The notes under the pieces are model-generated. The model made no database searches, had not been told where the DNA came from, and worked only from the letters and a program-made list of their open reading frames with translations. Positions 10,115-19,326 of a stretch of 64,000 nucleotides of DNA are shown here, in pieces (position 1 is the first letter of the stretch; every line of letters starts with the position of its first letter). The stretch is from the NCBI GenBank assembly GCA_018798825.1, contig CP076354.1, positions 2,288,001 through 2,352,000 on the forward strand. Reading direction: 5' to 3'. Source of the stretch: Ochrobactrum sp. BTU1 (GTDB taxonomy: Bacteria > Pseudomonadota > Alphaproteobacteria > Rhizobiales > Rhizobiaceae). A program made the translations under genes and the position numbers.

Positions 10115-10156
10115 CAAGAGGCGTGGAGCGCGTTCAGCGCGACAGGGATATAGACA
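10114..10156 (+). promoter_or_regulatory. Structured leader motif, copy C (at the pheS start)
   Basis: CCAAGAGGCGTGGAG, then hairpin CGCG-TTCAG-CGCG, then CGACAGGGATATAGAC, ending 2 nt before the pheS ATG. The AGGGA inside the 3' flank is the only plausible pheS ribosome-binding site, so anything binding the motif would affect pheS translation. Confidence 0.65.
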
Positions 10157-11266
10157 ATGAGCGATCTCGAACAACTCGAACAAACGATCATGGGCGAAAT
10201 CGCTGCTGCCAGCGACGAGCAGGCGATTGAAGCGGTGCGCGTTGCAGCACTCGGCAAAAAAGGCACTATCTCTGAAAAGCTGAAGACGCTGGGCAGCATG
10301 ACACCGGAAGAGCGTCAGGCGCAGGGTCCTGCCATCAACGGCCTGAAGAATCGCGTCACCGAAGCGCTCACTGAACGCAAGACAGAGCTGCGCAAGCAAG
10401 CCATTGCAGCGCGCCTTGAGCGTGAGAAAGTCGATGTGACCTTGCCGGTACGCGAAAGCGCCGCATCGCGTGGCCGCATTCACCCAATTTCTCAGGTTAT
10501 CGATGAAATCACCGCGATTTTCGCGGATATGGGTTTCTCGATTGCCGAAGGTCCGGATATCGAGACCGACTATTACAATTTCACGGCGCTGAACTTCCCT
10601 GAAGGCCACCCGGCGCGTGAGATGCACGACACGTTCTTCTTCAATCCAGACGAGAAGGGCGAGCGCAAGCTATTGCGTACGCATACCTCGCCGGTGCAGG
10701 TGCACACGATGGAGAAGTTCGCAGCCATTCGCGATAAGGAAGGCCGTGACGAACCGATCCGCATCGTCATTCCGGGCAAGACCTATCGCATGGATTCCGA
10801 CGCCACTCATTCGCCGATGTTCCATCAGGTCGAAGGTCTGGTCGTCGATAAGTCGGCTAATGTCGCCAATATGAAATGGGTGCTGGAAGAATTCTGCAAG
10901 GCTTTCTTTGAAGTGCCAAACGTCACGATGCGCATGCGTCCGAGCTTCTTCCCATTCACCGAGCCATCGGTTGAGGTTGATATTCAGTGCGACCGTTCCG
11001 GCCCGCATGTGAAATTCGGCGAAGGCACGGACTGGCTCGAAATTCTCGGCTGCGGCATGGTGCATCCGAATGTGCTGCGCGCTTCGGGTTATGACCCGGA
11101 CGTCTATCAGGGCTTTGCATGGGGTATGGGTATCGACCGCATCGCCATGCTGAAATACGGAATGCCTGATCTGCGTGCCTTCTTTGATGCCGATGTGCGT
11201 TGGATCAACCATTACGGGTTCCGTCCGCTCGATCTGCCAACGCTGTTTGGTGGCCTGAGCGCATGA
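10157..11266 (+). CDS. pheS: Phenylalanyl-tRNA synthetase alpha subunit
   Basis: 369 aa. The N-terminal coiled-coil arm (about residues 1-100) contacts tRNA-Phe, and the class II catalytic domain follows, with motif 2 around [22 protein letters not shown] ([13 protein letters not shown]) and motif 3 in the C-terminal [17 protein letters not shown]. Residues [26 protein letters not shown] form the typical phenylalanine-pocket region. The alpha2-beta2 enzyme charges tRNA-Phe. The ATG directly follows leader motif copy C. The stop overlaps the start of the ASCH gene (ATGA), which separates pheS from pheT. Confidence 0.99.
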   Translation: MSDLEQLEQTIMGEIAAASDEQAIEAVRVAALGKKGTISEKLKTLGSMTPEERQAQGPAINGLKNRVTEALTERKTELRKQAIAARLEREKVDVTLPVRESAASRGRIHPISQVIDEITAIFADMGFSIAEGPDIETDYYNFTALNFPEGHPAREMHDTFFFNPDEKGERKLLRTHTSPVQVHTMEKFAAIRDKEGRDEPIRIVIPGKTYRMDSDATHSPMFHQVEGLVVDKSANVANMKWVLEEFCKAFFEVPNVTMRMRPSFFPFTEPSVEVDIQCDRSGPHVKFGEGTDWLEILGCGMVHPNVLRASGYDPDVYQGFAWGMGIDRIAMLKYGMPDLRAFFDADVRWINHYGFRPLDLPTLFGGLSA

Positions 11267-11667
11267 CGCAACTGCCCGAACCTTATCGCGATGCGGTGAC
11301 TTTTGCCTTTGGCGATTCGCCGGAACTCGCCGATGAGTTGCTTGCGCTCGTACTGGCAGGTCGCAAGACTGCGACCTGTGCCGCGCTTGCCTCGTTCGGT
11401 GAAGACAGCGAGCCGATGCCGGTCGTCGGACGTCGTGATGTGGTTCTGGATGGTCTTGGTCAACCTGCCGCGGTGATCGAAACAGTAGAGCTGACGGTCC
11501 GCCGCTTCGATGAGGTTGATGCCACATTTGCGGAACAGGAGGGCGAAGGCCCGCTGGAAGAATGGCGAAAGGGGCACGAGGCCTATTTTCGCCGCAACGG
11601 CGGCTTCTCCCTTGATATGGAATTGCTTTGCGAGCGCTTTCGCGTGGTCGAAGTGCTTAAACGCTGA
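11263..11667 (+). CDS. ASCH-domain protein between pheS and pheT
   Basis: 134 aa from the ATG at 11263, which overlaps the pheS stop by 4 bp. The sequence [28 protein letters not shown], followed by [44 protein letters not shown] and [11 protein letters not shown], is the YqfB-like ASCH pattern (PUA-like beta barrel, predicted RNA-binding or nucleoside-hydrolysing). Some ASCH proteins are amidohydrolases acting on modified nucleosides. Translational coupling to pheS and the 21 bp gap to pheT place it in the synthetase operon; whether it acts on tRNA is inference. Confidence 0.88.
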   Translation: MTQLPEPYRDAVTFAFGDSPELADELLALVLAGRKTATCAALASFGEDSEPMPVVGRRDVVLDGLGQPAAVIETVELTVRRFDEVDATFAEQEGEGPLEEWRKGHEAYFRRNGGFSLDMELLCERFRVVEVLKR

Positions 11668-11688
11668 AATTTAGGAAAGAACACGATC

Positions 11689-14103
11689 ATGAAATTCACG
11701 CTTTCCTGGCTCAAGGATCACCTTGAAACCGATGCGACGCTCGATCAGATCGTCGAAAAGCTGACCGATATTGGTCTGGAAGTGGATGGGGTCGATGACC
11801 GCGCTGCTTTCAGGGCCTTCAAAGTTGCCAAGGTTTTGACGGCAGTTCAGCATCCGGATGCCGACAAGCTGCGCGTTCTCTCGGTTGATACGGGCGAAGG
11901 CCAGCCGGTTCAGGTTGTTTGTGGTGCTCCGAACGCGCGCGCCGGTCTCGTTGGTGTTCTGGGTCGTCCGGGCGATTACGTTCCGGGCCTTGATGTCACG
12001 CTCTCGGTTGGCAAAATCCGTGGCGTTGAGAGCTTTGGCATGATGTGCTCGGAGCGCGAGCTGGAACTTTCTGATGAACATAATGGCATTATCGACCTTC
12101 CGGACGATGTTCCGGTCGGCACGAGCTTTGCCGCCTATATGGGTCTTGATGATCCGATTATCGAAATCGGTCTGACGCCAAACCGCGCAGATTGCACTGG
12201 TATTCGTGGCATTGCCCGTGATCTGGCAGCCGCGGGCCTCGGCACGCTCAAGAAGCTCGATGCTGAACCTGTAAAGGGCGAAGGCGAGACACCGGTTAAG
12301 GTCATTCTCGATCAGGATGCCGAAAACCCGTTCTGCACCGGCTTCGCACTGCGCATGGTCAAGGGTGTCAAGAACGGCCCAAGCCCGAAATGGATGCAGC
12401 AGCGCCTGAAGGCTATCGGTCTGCGCCCGATCAATGCACTGGTGGACATCACCAATTATGTGACGTTTGATCAGGGCCGTCCGCTGCATGTTTTCGATGC
12501 GGCCAAAGTTAAGGGCAATCTGACAGTGCGCGCGGCAAAGGATGGCGAAACCATTCTCGGCCTCGACCAGCGCGAATATAAGTTCAAGCCGGGCACGTAC
12601 GTGATCGCCGATGAAAACGGCCCCGAATCGATCGCCGGTATCATGGGCGGTGAGCATTCGGGCTGCGATGAAAACACTGTCGATGTGCTGATCGAATCCG
12701 CTCTTTGGGACCCGCGCACAATCGCACGTACGGGCCGCGAACTGGGCATCGTCACCGATGCACGCTATCGCTTTGAGCGTGGCGTCGATCCTGAAATGAT
12801 GATTCCGGGTGCGGAAATTGCAACCAAGCTGGTGCTCGAACTCTGCGGCGGTCAGCCGACAGTTCTCGACGTGGTTGGTTACACGGCACCGACCGCACGC
12901 GTGATCGATTTTCCGGTTACGGAAGTGAAGCGCCTTACCGGCATCGATGTTTCCTATGACGCATCTTTCGACATTTTGAAGCGTCTTGGCTTCGGCGCTG
13001 AAGGCGACGGCAAGGTCATCAAGGCAACCGTGCCAACATGGCGTGGTGACGTGGAAGGCAAAGCCGACCTCGTTGAAGAAGTCATGCGTATCCATGGCAT
13101 CAATCAGATCGAACCACAGCCGTTGCCGGGCCTTGGCACGGTGAATGGCCGTATTCTGACGACATTGCAGATCCGTACGCGTCTGGCACGTCGCACACTT
13201 GCTTCGCGCGGCATGATGGAAGCTGTGACCTATTCCTTCATTTCCGAAGCGCAGGCCAAAGCCTTTGGCGGTGGCAAGCCGGAACTGAAGCTGGCGAACC
13301 CGATCGCAGCCGATATGTCGGATATGCGCCCATCGCTTCTGCCGGGTCTGCTGTCTGCTGCTCAACGCAATGCGGATCGCGGTTTTGGTGATACGGCACT
13401 GTTTGAAGTGTCTGGCATTTATGAAGGTGACAAGCCGGAACAGCAGCGTCGTGTGGCCGGTGGTGTCCGTCGTGGCACGGCTGGTGTTGAAGGCTCGGGC
13501 CGTTTCTGGTCTGGCAATGCAGCACCCGTTGGTGTGTTTGATGCCAAGGCTGATGCCCTGGCTGCCCTTGAAGCGGCTGGCGCGCCGGTTGATCGCATCC
13601 AGATCGAAGCCGGTGGTCCGGAATGGTTCCATCCGGGTCGGTCGGGCACACTGAAGCTCGGACCGAAGGTGGTTCTGGGTTATTTCGGTGAATTTCACCC
13701 TGATACGCTGGAAGCGCTTGATGTTTCAGGCACGCTTTGCGGCTTTGAAGTCTATATTGATGCCATTCCTGAGCCGAAGGCAAAGGCAACCCGCACCAAG
13801 CCAGCTCTGAGCCTCTCGCAGTTCCAGAGCCTCAAGCGTGACTTCGCTTTCGTCGTGGATGCAAGCGTTGAAGCCGGTAACGTCGTGAAGGCCGTTTCGT
13901 CGGCTGACAAGAAGCTGATTGCCGGCGTGCAGGTGTTTGACGTCTTCACAGGCGCTTCGCTTGGTGAAGGCAAGAAGTCGATTGCGGTTGAAGTGTTGTT
14001 GCAGCCACAGGATCGCACGCTGACCGACGAAGATCTGGAAGCACTGGCAAAGCAGGTGATCGCAAATGTCACCAAGCAGACCGGCGGCGTTCTTCGCGGA
14101 TAA
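11689..14103 (+). CDS. pheT: Phenylalanyl-tRNA synthetase beta subunit
   Basis: 804 aa, full length. Domains in order: N-terminal part with an inserted EMAP/OB-type tRNA-binding domain (about residues 40-150, [25 protein letters not shown]), the B3/B4 editing domain (about 210-385, with [13 protein letters not shown]), the B5 helix-turn-helix-like domain (about 400-475), the inactive class II core, and a C-terminal ferredoxin-like anticodon-binding domain (about 710-804, [17 protein letters not shown]). It edits mischarged Tyr-tRNA-Phe and pairs with PheS. It ends the operon, with a hairpin terminator directly downstream. Confidence 0.99.
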   Translation: MKFTLSWLKDHLETDATLDQIVEKLTDIGLEVDGVDDRAAFRAFKVAKVLTAVQHPDADKLRVLSVDTGEGQPVQVVCGAPNARAGLVGVLGRPGDYVPGLDVTLSVGKIRGVESFGMMCSERELELSDEHNGIIDLPDDVPVGTSFAAYMGLDDPIIEIGLTPNRADCTGIRGIARDLAAAGLGTLKKLDAEPVKGEGETPVKVILDQDAENPFCTGFALRMVKGVKNGPSPKWMQQRLKAIGLRPINALVDITNYVTFDQGRPLHVFDAAKVKGNLTVRAAKDGETILGLDQREYKFKPGTYVIADENGPESIAGIMGGEHSGCDENTVDVLIESALWDPRTIARTGRELGIVTDARYRFERGVDPEMMIPGAEIATKLVLELCGGQPTVLDVVGYTAPTARVIDFPVTEVKRLTGIDVSYDASFDILKRLGFGAEGDGKVIKATVPTWRGDVEGKADLVEEVMRIHGINQIEPQPLPGLGTVNGRILTTLQIRTRLARRTLASRGMMEAVTYSFISEAQAKAFGGGKPELKLANPIAADMSDMRPSLLPGLLSAAQRNADRGFGDTALFEVSGIYEGDKPEQQRRVAGGVRRGTAGVEGSGRFWSGNAAPVGVFDAKADALAALEAAGAPVDRIQIEAGGPEWFHPGRSGTLKLGPKVVLGYFGEFHPDTLEALDVSGTLCGFEVYIDAIPEPKAKATRTKPALSLSQFQSLKRDFAFVVDASVEAGNVVKAVSSADKKLIAGVQVFDVFTGASLGEGKKSIAVEVLLQPQDRTLTDEDLEALAKQVIANVTKQTGGVLRG

Positions 14104-14113
14104 GAATGAAACA

Positions 14114-14142
14114 AAAAGCCCGGCTTTTAGCGGGGCTTTTTT
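14114..14142 (+). terminator. Terminator of pheST
   Basis: AAAGCCC and GGGGCTTTTTT arms around GGCTTTTAGC, ending in TTTTTT. It lies between the convergent pheT and VOC genes; the VOC stop touches its right edge, so it may serve both strands. Confidence 0.85.
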
Positions 14143-14491
14143 AACCTCGTAAACCGATACAATTGCCCCATGGGTCTTTGACCTGACACATGCGCATGTC
14201 GTCTTGAATATCGAGCGGCCCGCGATAAAGCGTGCCGCCAATGGCAATCAAATGCGCAAGCATTTCATCGAAATCCTCGACGTGCCAATAGACAACACTT
14301 CCCGCAGCACCCGATGAAACTTTTTCATCTGCCGGAACAATTTCCAGATCCACATCGCCGATCTGCAGATAGCTGAAATCAAACGCTTCAAGATGTTTGA
14401 GAACAGCTTGCGGAAAGGCTTTGAGATACCACTCGATTGCCGTCTCAACATCGCCGACATGGATCAGAACGGCGGATATCGTGCCACTCAT
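14141..14491 (-). CDS. VOC-family (glyoxalase/bleomycin-resistance fold) protein
   Basis: 116 aa. It shows a single vicinal-oxygen-chelate module of two beta-alpha-beta-beta-beta units: AVLIHVGDVETAIEWYLKAFP at the N-terminus and VYWHVEDFDEMLAHLIAIGG then CQVKDPWGNCIGLRG at the C-terminus. The metal-binding residues of a true glyoxalase (a His near residue 11 and a C-terminal Glu) are only partly present, so it could be an antibiotic-binding or unrelated VOC protein. The start overlaps the end of the TetR gene by ATGA, so the two are co-transcribed and share regulation. The substrate is unknown. Confidence 0.85.
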   Translation of the reverse strand: MSGTISAVLIHVGDVETAIEWYLKAFPQAVLKHLEAFDFSYLQIGDVDLEIVPADEKVSSGAAGSVVYWHVEDFDEMLAHLIAIGGTLYRGPLDIQDDMRMCQVKDPWGNCIGLRG

Positions 14492-15096
14492 GCGGGGACA
14501 GCCGCACGCGCAGGCATGGCAAGCATGGCCATGTCGATGATCTTCTGTACAGCTTCGCGGGAATTGCCATCACGGGCTTCAAAAGAAATGCTCTGCTGGA
14601 TCATGTGATAAAATTCGGTCATTTGCGCGATGTCAGTTTTTTCTGGCAGATCGACTTCTGCAATGGCGCGCTTCAGACGCTGTGAAAGCCGCTCATGATT
14701 TGTGTGACGAACACCCTGAAGGAACGCCTTCACATCGGCATTTTCAGGTTTGCACTGGATAGAGCTGACACTGATCATGCATCCGCCAGCAGGACACGCA
14801 AAGGCGCTGTCGGCGCTGAGTTCCAGCCATTGCCGCATACCGTCCTGAATGGTGCGCGCATTTTCGAGTGCCTCGAAAGGAGTGGCGCCAATCGTGCGGC
14901 TATAATAGTCCACAGCTTCGCGAAACGCCTGCTCCTTGTTGCCAAATGCTGCGTAAAAGCTCGGCGGCGTGATGCTGATCGCCGATGTGAAATCGTTGAT
15001 CTGGGCGCATTCATAGCCTTTTGCCCAGAAGACTTTCATGACTTTTTCCAGCGCAGTATCGCGGTCGAAACTGCGCGGTCGGCCGCGCGGAACCAT
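14488..15096 (-). CDS. TetR-family transcriptional regulator
   Basis: 202 aa. The N-terminal TetR DNA-binding domain spans residues 8-55: RSFDRDTALEKVMKVFWAKGYECAQINDFTSAISITPPSFYAAFGNKEQAF, with the helix-turn-helix in the second half. The C-terminal ligand domain resembles the subgroup TetR_C-like with FACPAGGCMISVSS (two Cys near residues 99 and 104), as in several MFS-linked regulators. It is divergent from the MFS pump, with two matching candidate operators in the gap, one beside each start. Likely it represses both itself and the pump and is relieved by a small ligand. Confidence 0.93.
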   Translation of the reverse strand: MVPRGRPRSFDRDTALEKVMKVFWAKGYECAQINDFTSAISITPPSFYAAFGNKEQAFREAVDYYSRTIGATPFEALENARTIQDGMRQWLELSADSAFACPAGGCMISVSSIQCKPENADVKAFLQGVRHTNHERLSQRLKRAIAEVDLPEKTDIAQMTEFYHMIQQSISFEARDGNSREAVQKIIDMAMLAMPARAAVPA

Positions 15097-15109
15097 TTTT
15101 CGCCCTTTC

Positions 15110-15128
15110 TGTAGTCATCCTTATATAA
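15110..15128. promoter_or_regulatory. Candidate TetR operator 1 (beside the tetR start)
   Basis: TGTAGT-N6-TATATAA, beginning 14 bp upstream of the TetR-family ATG. An identically spaced copy lies at 15165 in the same orientation. Confidence 0.55.
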
Positions 15129-15163
15129 TTTGCTTGACGCTCCGGAGCAAGGCGATATGAATT

Positions 15164-15183
15164 ATGTAGTATTGACTATATAA
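15164..15183. promoter_or_regulatory. Candidate TetR operator 2 (beside the MFS start)
   Basis: TGTAGT-N6-TATATAA at 15165-15183, ending 15 bp before the MFS ATG. This copy is also partly palindromic (TAGT-ATTG-ACTA, with AT/AT one base further out on each side). Confidence 0.6.
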
Positions 15184-15197
15184 ATAGGATTCGTCCC

Positions 15198-16409
15198 ATG
15201 AACGAAGTGTGTGATTCTGCCATCACGGCGGAAGGGGCTTCTGCGTCTTCAAGCGAGGCGCGTGCAATCCCACTGGTGGTTTATTGCCTGACGCTTGGCG
15301 TCTTTGCACTGACCACTTCCGAGCTGATGATTTCCGGCATGATGCCAGCACTTCAGGAGGCTTTTGGCCGCTCGATTTCCGATATTGGTAATCTCATCTC
15401 GGTCTATGCTCTCGGCATGACGATAGGTGGTCCGCTGGTGACAATGCTATTTCTGGCGCTGAAGATTGAAAATAAGCGCGGGCTGCTATTGCTTCTGATC
15501 CTTTATGCTGTGGGGCAAAGTGTGGCTGCCTCAACCAGCAATTTCCATGTGATGTTGGTAGCGCGTGTTTTCACCGGCATGGCAGCGGCGACAAGTTTCG
15601 GCCTGATGCTGGCGATCACTGCGCAGCTCGTCGTGCCTGAATTACGTGGTCGTGCATCGTCGCTGGTCTTTGCAGGTCTTATGCTGTGCACTGTTTTGGG
15701 TGTGCCGCTGGCAACCGCTATCACCAACGCTTTCGGCTGGCGGGCAAGCTTCTGGGCGATTGTGGTGCTGGTGCTGTTTTGTGCGTTGGTGATTGCGCTC
15801 AAAATCGAAGCAAAGCCAAATCATTCGGAAGTAAATCTGCGTTCAGAGCTGAATGAAATGCGCAAGCCACGGTTATGGGCAGCTTATGCAACCAGTGCCC
15901 TGGTGATCGGTGCCTCCTTCTCGGTTTATAGCTATCTTTCGCCAATTACTGCGAAACTAGCTGGCTTCCCGGAAGCGCAACTGCCTTATTTGCTGGCGGT
16001 TTATGGCGCTGCAAACATCATCGGCAATTACATTGTTGGTCGCTTTGCGGACCGTCATACGATTGCGACTATCTTTATCGGCATTCTGATCATGCTGGCG
16101 GCAATGCTGATCTTTGCACTCTTTGCGGAGCTGAAATTTGCAACCATGCTGGCAATCGTCATGATTGGTCTTACGGGCATTGCGCTTAATCCCGCTTTCA
16201 TTGCCCGCGTCATGCGGATTGCGCATCCGGGCGCGCTGGTCAATGCGATGCACGCATCTGTCATCAACATCGGTCTGGGCCTTGGGCCATGGGCAGGTGG
16301 TCTGGCGCTTCAATCCGGATATAGCCTTCATGCGCCGCTGTGGGTGGGCTTTATCATGACGCTTCTTGGTCTGTTGAGTCTCGCGCCCCGCGCGTTGCGT
16401 CGGATGTAA
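15198..16409 (+). CDS. MFS efflux transporter (AraJ/Cmx-like drug:H+ antiporter)
   Basis: 403 aa with 12 predicted membrane segments, in two bundles of six separated by a polar loop near residues 195-220 (KIEAKPNHSEVNLRSELNEMRKPRL). The N-terminal half has the antiporter features of the DHA1 type: SELMISGMMPALQEAFGRS near helix 1, then GGPLVTMLFLALKIENKRGLL (loop 2-3) and VLGVPLATAITNAFGWRASFW (motif C region). It is the only plus-strand gene of a divergent TetR/MFS pair, so it is probably induced by a substrate sensed by the TetR protein. The ribosome-binding site AGGA precedes the ATG. The substrate is not predictable. Confidence 0.93.
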   Translation: MNEVCDSAITAEGASASSSEARAIPLVVYCLTLGVFALTTSELMISGMMPALQEAFGRSISDIGNLISVYALGMTIGGPLVTMLFLALKIENKRGLLLLLILYAVGQSVAASTSNFHVMLVARVFTGMAAATSFGLMLAITAQLVVPELRGRASSLVFAGLMLCTVLGVPLATAITNAFGWRASFWAIVVLVLFCALVIALKIEAKPNHSEVNLRSELNEMRKPRLWAAYATSALVIGASFSVYSYLSPITAKLAGFPEAQLPYLLAVYGAANIIGNYIVGRFADRHTIATIFIGILIMLAAMLIFALFAELKFATMLAIVMIGLTGIALNPAFIARVMRIAHPGALVNAMHASVINIGLGLGPWAGGLALQSGYSLHAPLWVGFIMTLLGLLSLAPRALRRM

Positions 16410-16426
16410 TTTTCGACCTGCAAATA

Positions 16427-16457
16427 AAAAAGCCGGGGTTGATGCCCCGGCTTTTTG
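16427..16457. terminator. Bidirectional terminator, MFS / DUF3829 gene
   Basis: 8 bp perfect GC-rich stem AGCCGGGG (16431-16438) and CCCCGGCT (16445-16452), with AAAAAA before and TTTTT after. It lies between convergent genes and can end both. Confidence 0.93.
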
Positions 16458-16472
16458 TATCGGAAGGGATGA

Positions 16473-17396
16473 TTAATCCTTCGAGAAAATGGTTGCGCTC
16501 TGCGATGTCGAAACCATGGTGTTGTAATCACTAACAATCCACTGAAGATCAGAAGCGGCATTACCCTTGCGGGCATCGCCCTTGGTCTTTTCCAGTTTTT
16601 CCTGGAAATCGCGCAGCTTGCCCAAAAGGCTTGCAGGGCGGGATTCGAAAACATGGAACGAGTTTGGATGCTCGGTTGCGTAATCGTCCATTTCGCGAAC
16701 GGCGGCCGCGTAAGTGTCCATGGCTTTGCCAAAGGCTTCCATATCGACAACTGGCTTTTCATTTTCCGGCAGCAGTTCAACAACTGCATTGGCACGCATC
16801 ATGACATTGCGAACCTGCCAGTTGGCCTTCTTGCCTTCGGCCTTTTCAAGCGCATCAAGTTCGGCAAGATCGATTTTGGCCTTTTCCTCGCCTAACAGCG
16901 CATCGACATGCTTGCGTTCTTTGGTGAACTCTGGCGCATATTCGGCGATCTGTTTGTGGAATTCCTTCGCACCAGCAAACTTGTCGGACTTATAGTCCTT
17001 GCGGTCGTAATATTTGCTCGCCTTTTCAACCACCGGGGCAAGCTTCTGATAGATCGCAATATAGCTCACCATCGCTTCATCAAGCGCAGGGAGTTTTGGG
17101 TCTGCCTTTGTGGCTTCTTCGGCTGCTTCAATTTCACTACGAACATCATAAAGCGAGTAAAGGCCGTAGACATTGCGCTCCTTACCGGTCGGGCCCTTCT
17201 TCATGTCGACCCAGCTATCATAGCGGTCGAGCGATTCCGAAGCGCGAATGGTGCGGTTGAGAAGCGAAACATAGGCGTTCATCTTTTCAATCGCAGCATT
17301 TGGATCGGCCTCATCGGCAGTTTGCGCGAAAGCTGCGGTCGGCAGACTGACCGCGAGAAGCGTGAACAGGATCGCACGAGGCGAGAAGCGTTTCAT
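16473..17396 (-). CDS. Exported DUF3829 (YiiG-like) protein
   Basis: 307 aa from the ATG at 17396. MKRFSPRAILFTLLAVSLPTAAFAQ is a clear Sec signal peptide with AFA-QT cleavage after residue 24, so the longer frame from 17450 is not used. The mature protein is all-helical and highly charged (KMNAYVSLLNRTIRASESLDRYDSW near the start, repeated Lys/Glu-rich helices) and matches the YiiG/DUF3829 family. There is no lipobox cysteine, so it is periplasmic or exported soluble. The function of the family is unknown; E. coli YiiG is a lipoprotein. It shares the 16427 terminator with the MFS gene. Confidence 0.85.
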   Translation of the reverse strand: MKRFSPRAILFTLLAVSLPTAAFAQTADEADPNAAIEKMNAYVSLLNRTIRASESLDRYDSWVDMKKGPTGKERNVYGLYSLYDVRSEIEAAEEATKADPKLPALDEAMVSYIAIYQKLAPVVEKASKYYDRKDYKSDKFAGAKEFHKQIAEYAPEFTKERKHVDALLGEEKAKIDLAELDALEKAEGKKANWQVRNVMMRANAVVELLPENEKPVVDMEAFGKAMDTYAAAVREMDDYATEHPNSFHVFESRPASLLGKLRDFQEKLEKTKGDARKGNAASDLQWIVSDYNTMVSTSQSATIFSKD

Positions 17397-17504
17397 GTGG
17401 TTTTCCCTCATTGAGCACATTCTAAAAACGGTAAAATGATTGCAGTGCATCGATTTTAAAGGCCGGAAGTATGTCCCCGTCCGTCCTAATTATTCTCTGG
17501 CCCA

Positions 17505-18047
17505 TCATTGTCTGGCATCGTCAGGGAGCCAGTTGCTCCCGGAGCGATTTCTTATGACGGTGATGATTGTGGTGACGATTGAAAGCACGATCAGATATTC
17601 GACAAAACGGAACGGAATCACAAACCAGCCGCTGATCGTGCGTTCGATTGCGCCATAGAGATTAACGATCTGGAACTCGTAATTTACGCCGGTACTACCG
17701 CCGCCATGACTGACGATTTCTTTGATTTGAAGATGACTGCCGGGGCTTCCGAACAGCCACACCAAAGGCTGGTTGTAAACAGGGTTGCCGCGGCTGTCGA
17801 AAAACATGGCCGTAAACGACATGAATGAAATCATGATGGCTGCTGCTTCGGGCTTTCTCCGGTCAACTTTCGAGAACCAGAATATCGCCGAGCAGACGGC
17901 AAGAAGAAAGATGCTCGCGACGCCATCGATAAAGATGACGCCATACATCCCATACATGAGGCCAAGCCCCACGAGGGAGAAGCAAGCAATAGCAGCGGCG
18001 GCGATGGCAAATATGCCAAGCACTTTCGTGATGGTTCCTGTTTGCAT
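17505..18047 (-). CDS. Unknown integral membrane protein
   Basis: 180 aa from the ATG at 18047; a TTG three codons earlier is an alternative, and no strong ribosome-binding site is visible for either. Membrane segments are seen near residues 8-32, 34-56 and 147-168, with a central 70-residue polar stretch (SRGNPVYNQPLVWLFGSPGSHLQIKEIVSHGGGSTGV) that would face one side of the membrane. I do not recognise a family. It lies between the DUF3829 gene and a bidirectional terminator and seems to have its own promoter. It may be an accessory gene of narrow distribution. Confidence 0.65.
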   Translation of the reverse strand: MQTGTITKVLGIFAIAAAAIACFSLVGLGLMYGMYGVIFIDGVASIFLLAVCSAIFWFSKVDRRKPEAAAIMISFMSFTAMFFDSRGNPVYNQPLVWLFGSPGSHLQIKEIVSHGGGSTGVNYEFQIVNLYGAIERTISGWFVIPFRFVEYLIVLSIVTTIITVIRNRSGSNWLPDDARQ

Positions 18048-18156
18048 AGGGCGCAAAAAGCACGCACCCGCAAGAATGACAAGCCTTATTAGATTTTTCT
18101 ACTTTATGAGGGCGGTCATTTAAATCTTTGCGTTTGTTTTATTCTGTGAACGCGAA

Positions 18157-18184
18157 AAGGCGGGGCTACCCCGCCTTTTTTTGC
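18157..18184. terminator. Strong terminator-like hairpin after the aldo/keto reductase gene
   Basis: 9 bp perfect stem AAGGCGGGG-CTA-CCCCGCCTT followed by TTTTT on the plus strand and by TTCGCG on the minus strand. It sits 16 bp past the aldo/keto reductase stop and upstream of the membrane-protein gene, so it most likely ends the reductase transcript. Confidence 0.85.
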
Positions 18185-18199
18185 ATAAAGCCAAAAGCT

Positions 18200-19180
<981 letters not shown>

Positions 19181-19267
19181 CGGTATTCCTTTCGGGACGA
19201 GTTCTCAAATATGGGGAGCTCGGAAACTCTGAAAACACAGGGTTTCCGGTAAGGCCGAAACTAACTC

Positions 19268-19283
19268 TCGAACAGGCGTTCGA
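19268..19283. promoter_or_regulatory. Candidate LysR operator between the AKR and lysR genes
   Basis: Perfect inverted repeat TCGAAC-AGGC-GTTCGA, centred 51 bp upstream of the LysR start in the divergent promoter. Its position and symmetry suit a LysR-type binding site. Confidence 0.5.
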
Positions 19284-19326
19284 TAATACTGATTTATTTT
19301 CACGGGTTATTCTATATTTTAGAACA

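Noticed and set aside
11671..13698. A 675-codon minus-strand open frame across pheT
   Set aside because: It is antisense to a clear pheT and has no recognisable domain; GC-rich codon bias leaves long open frames on the opposite strand.
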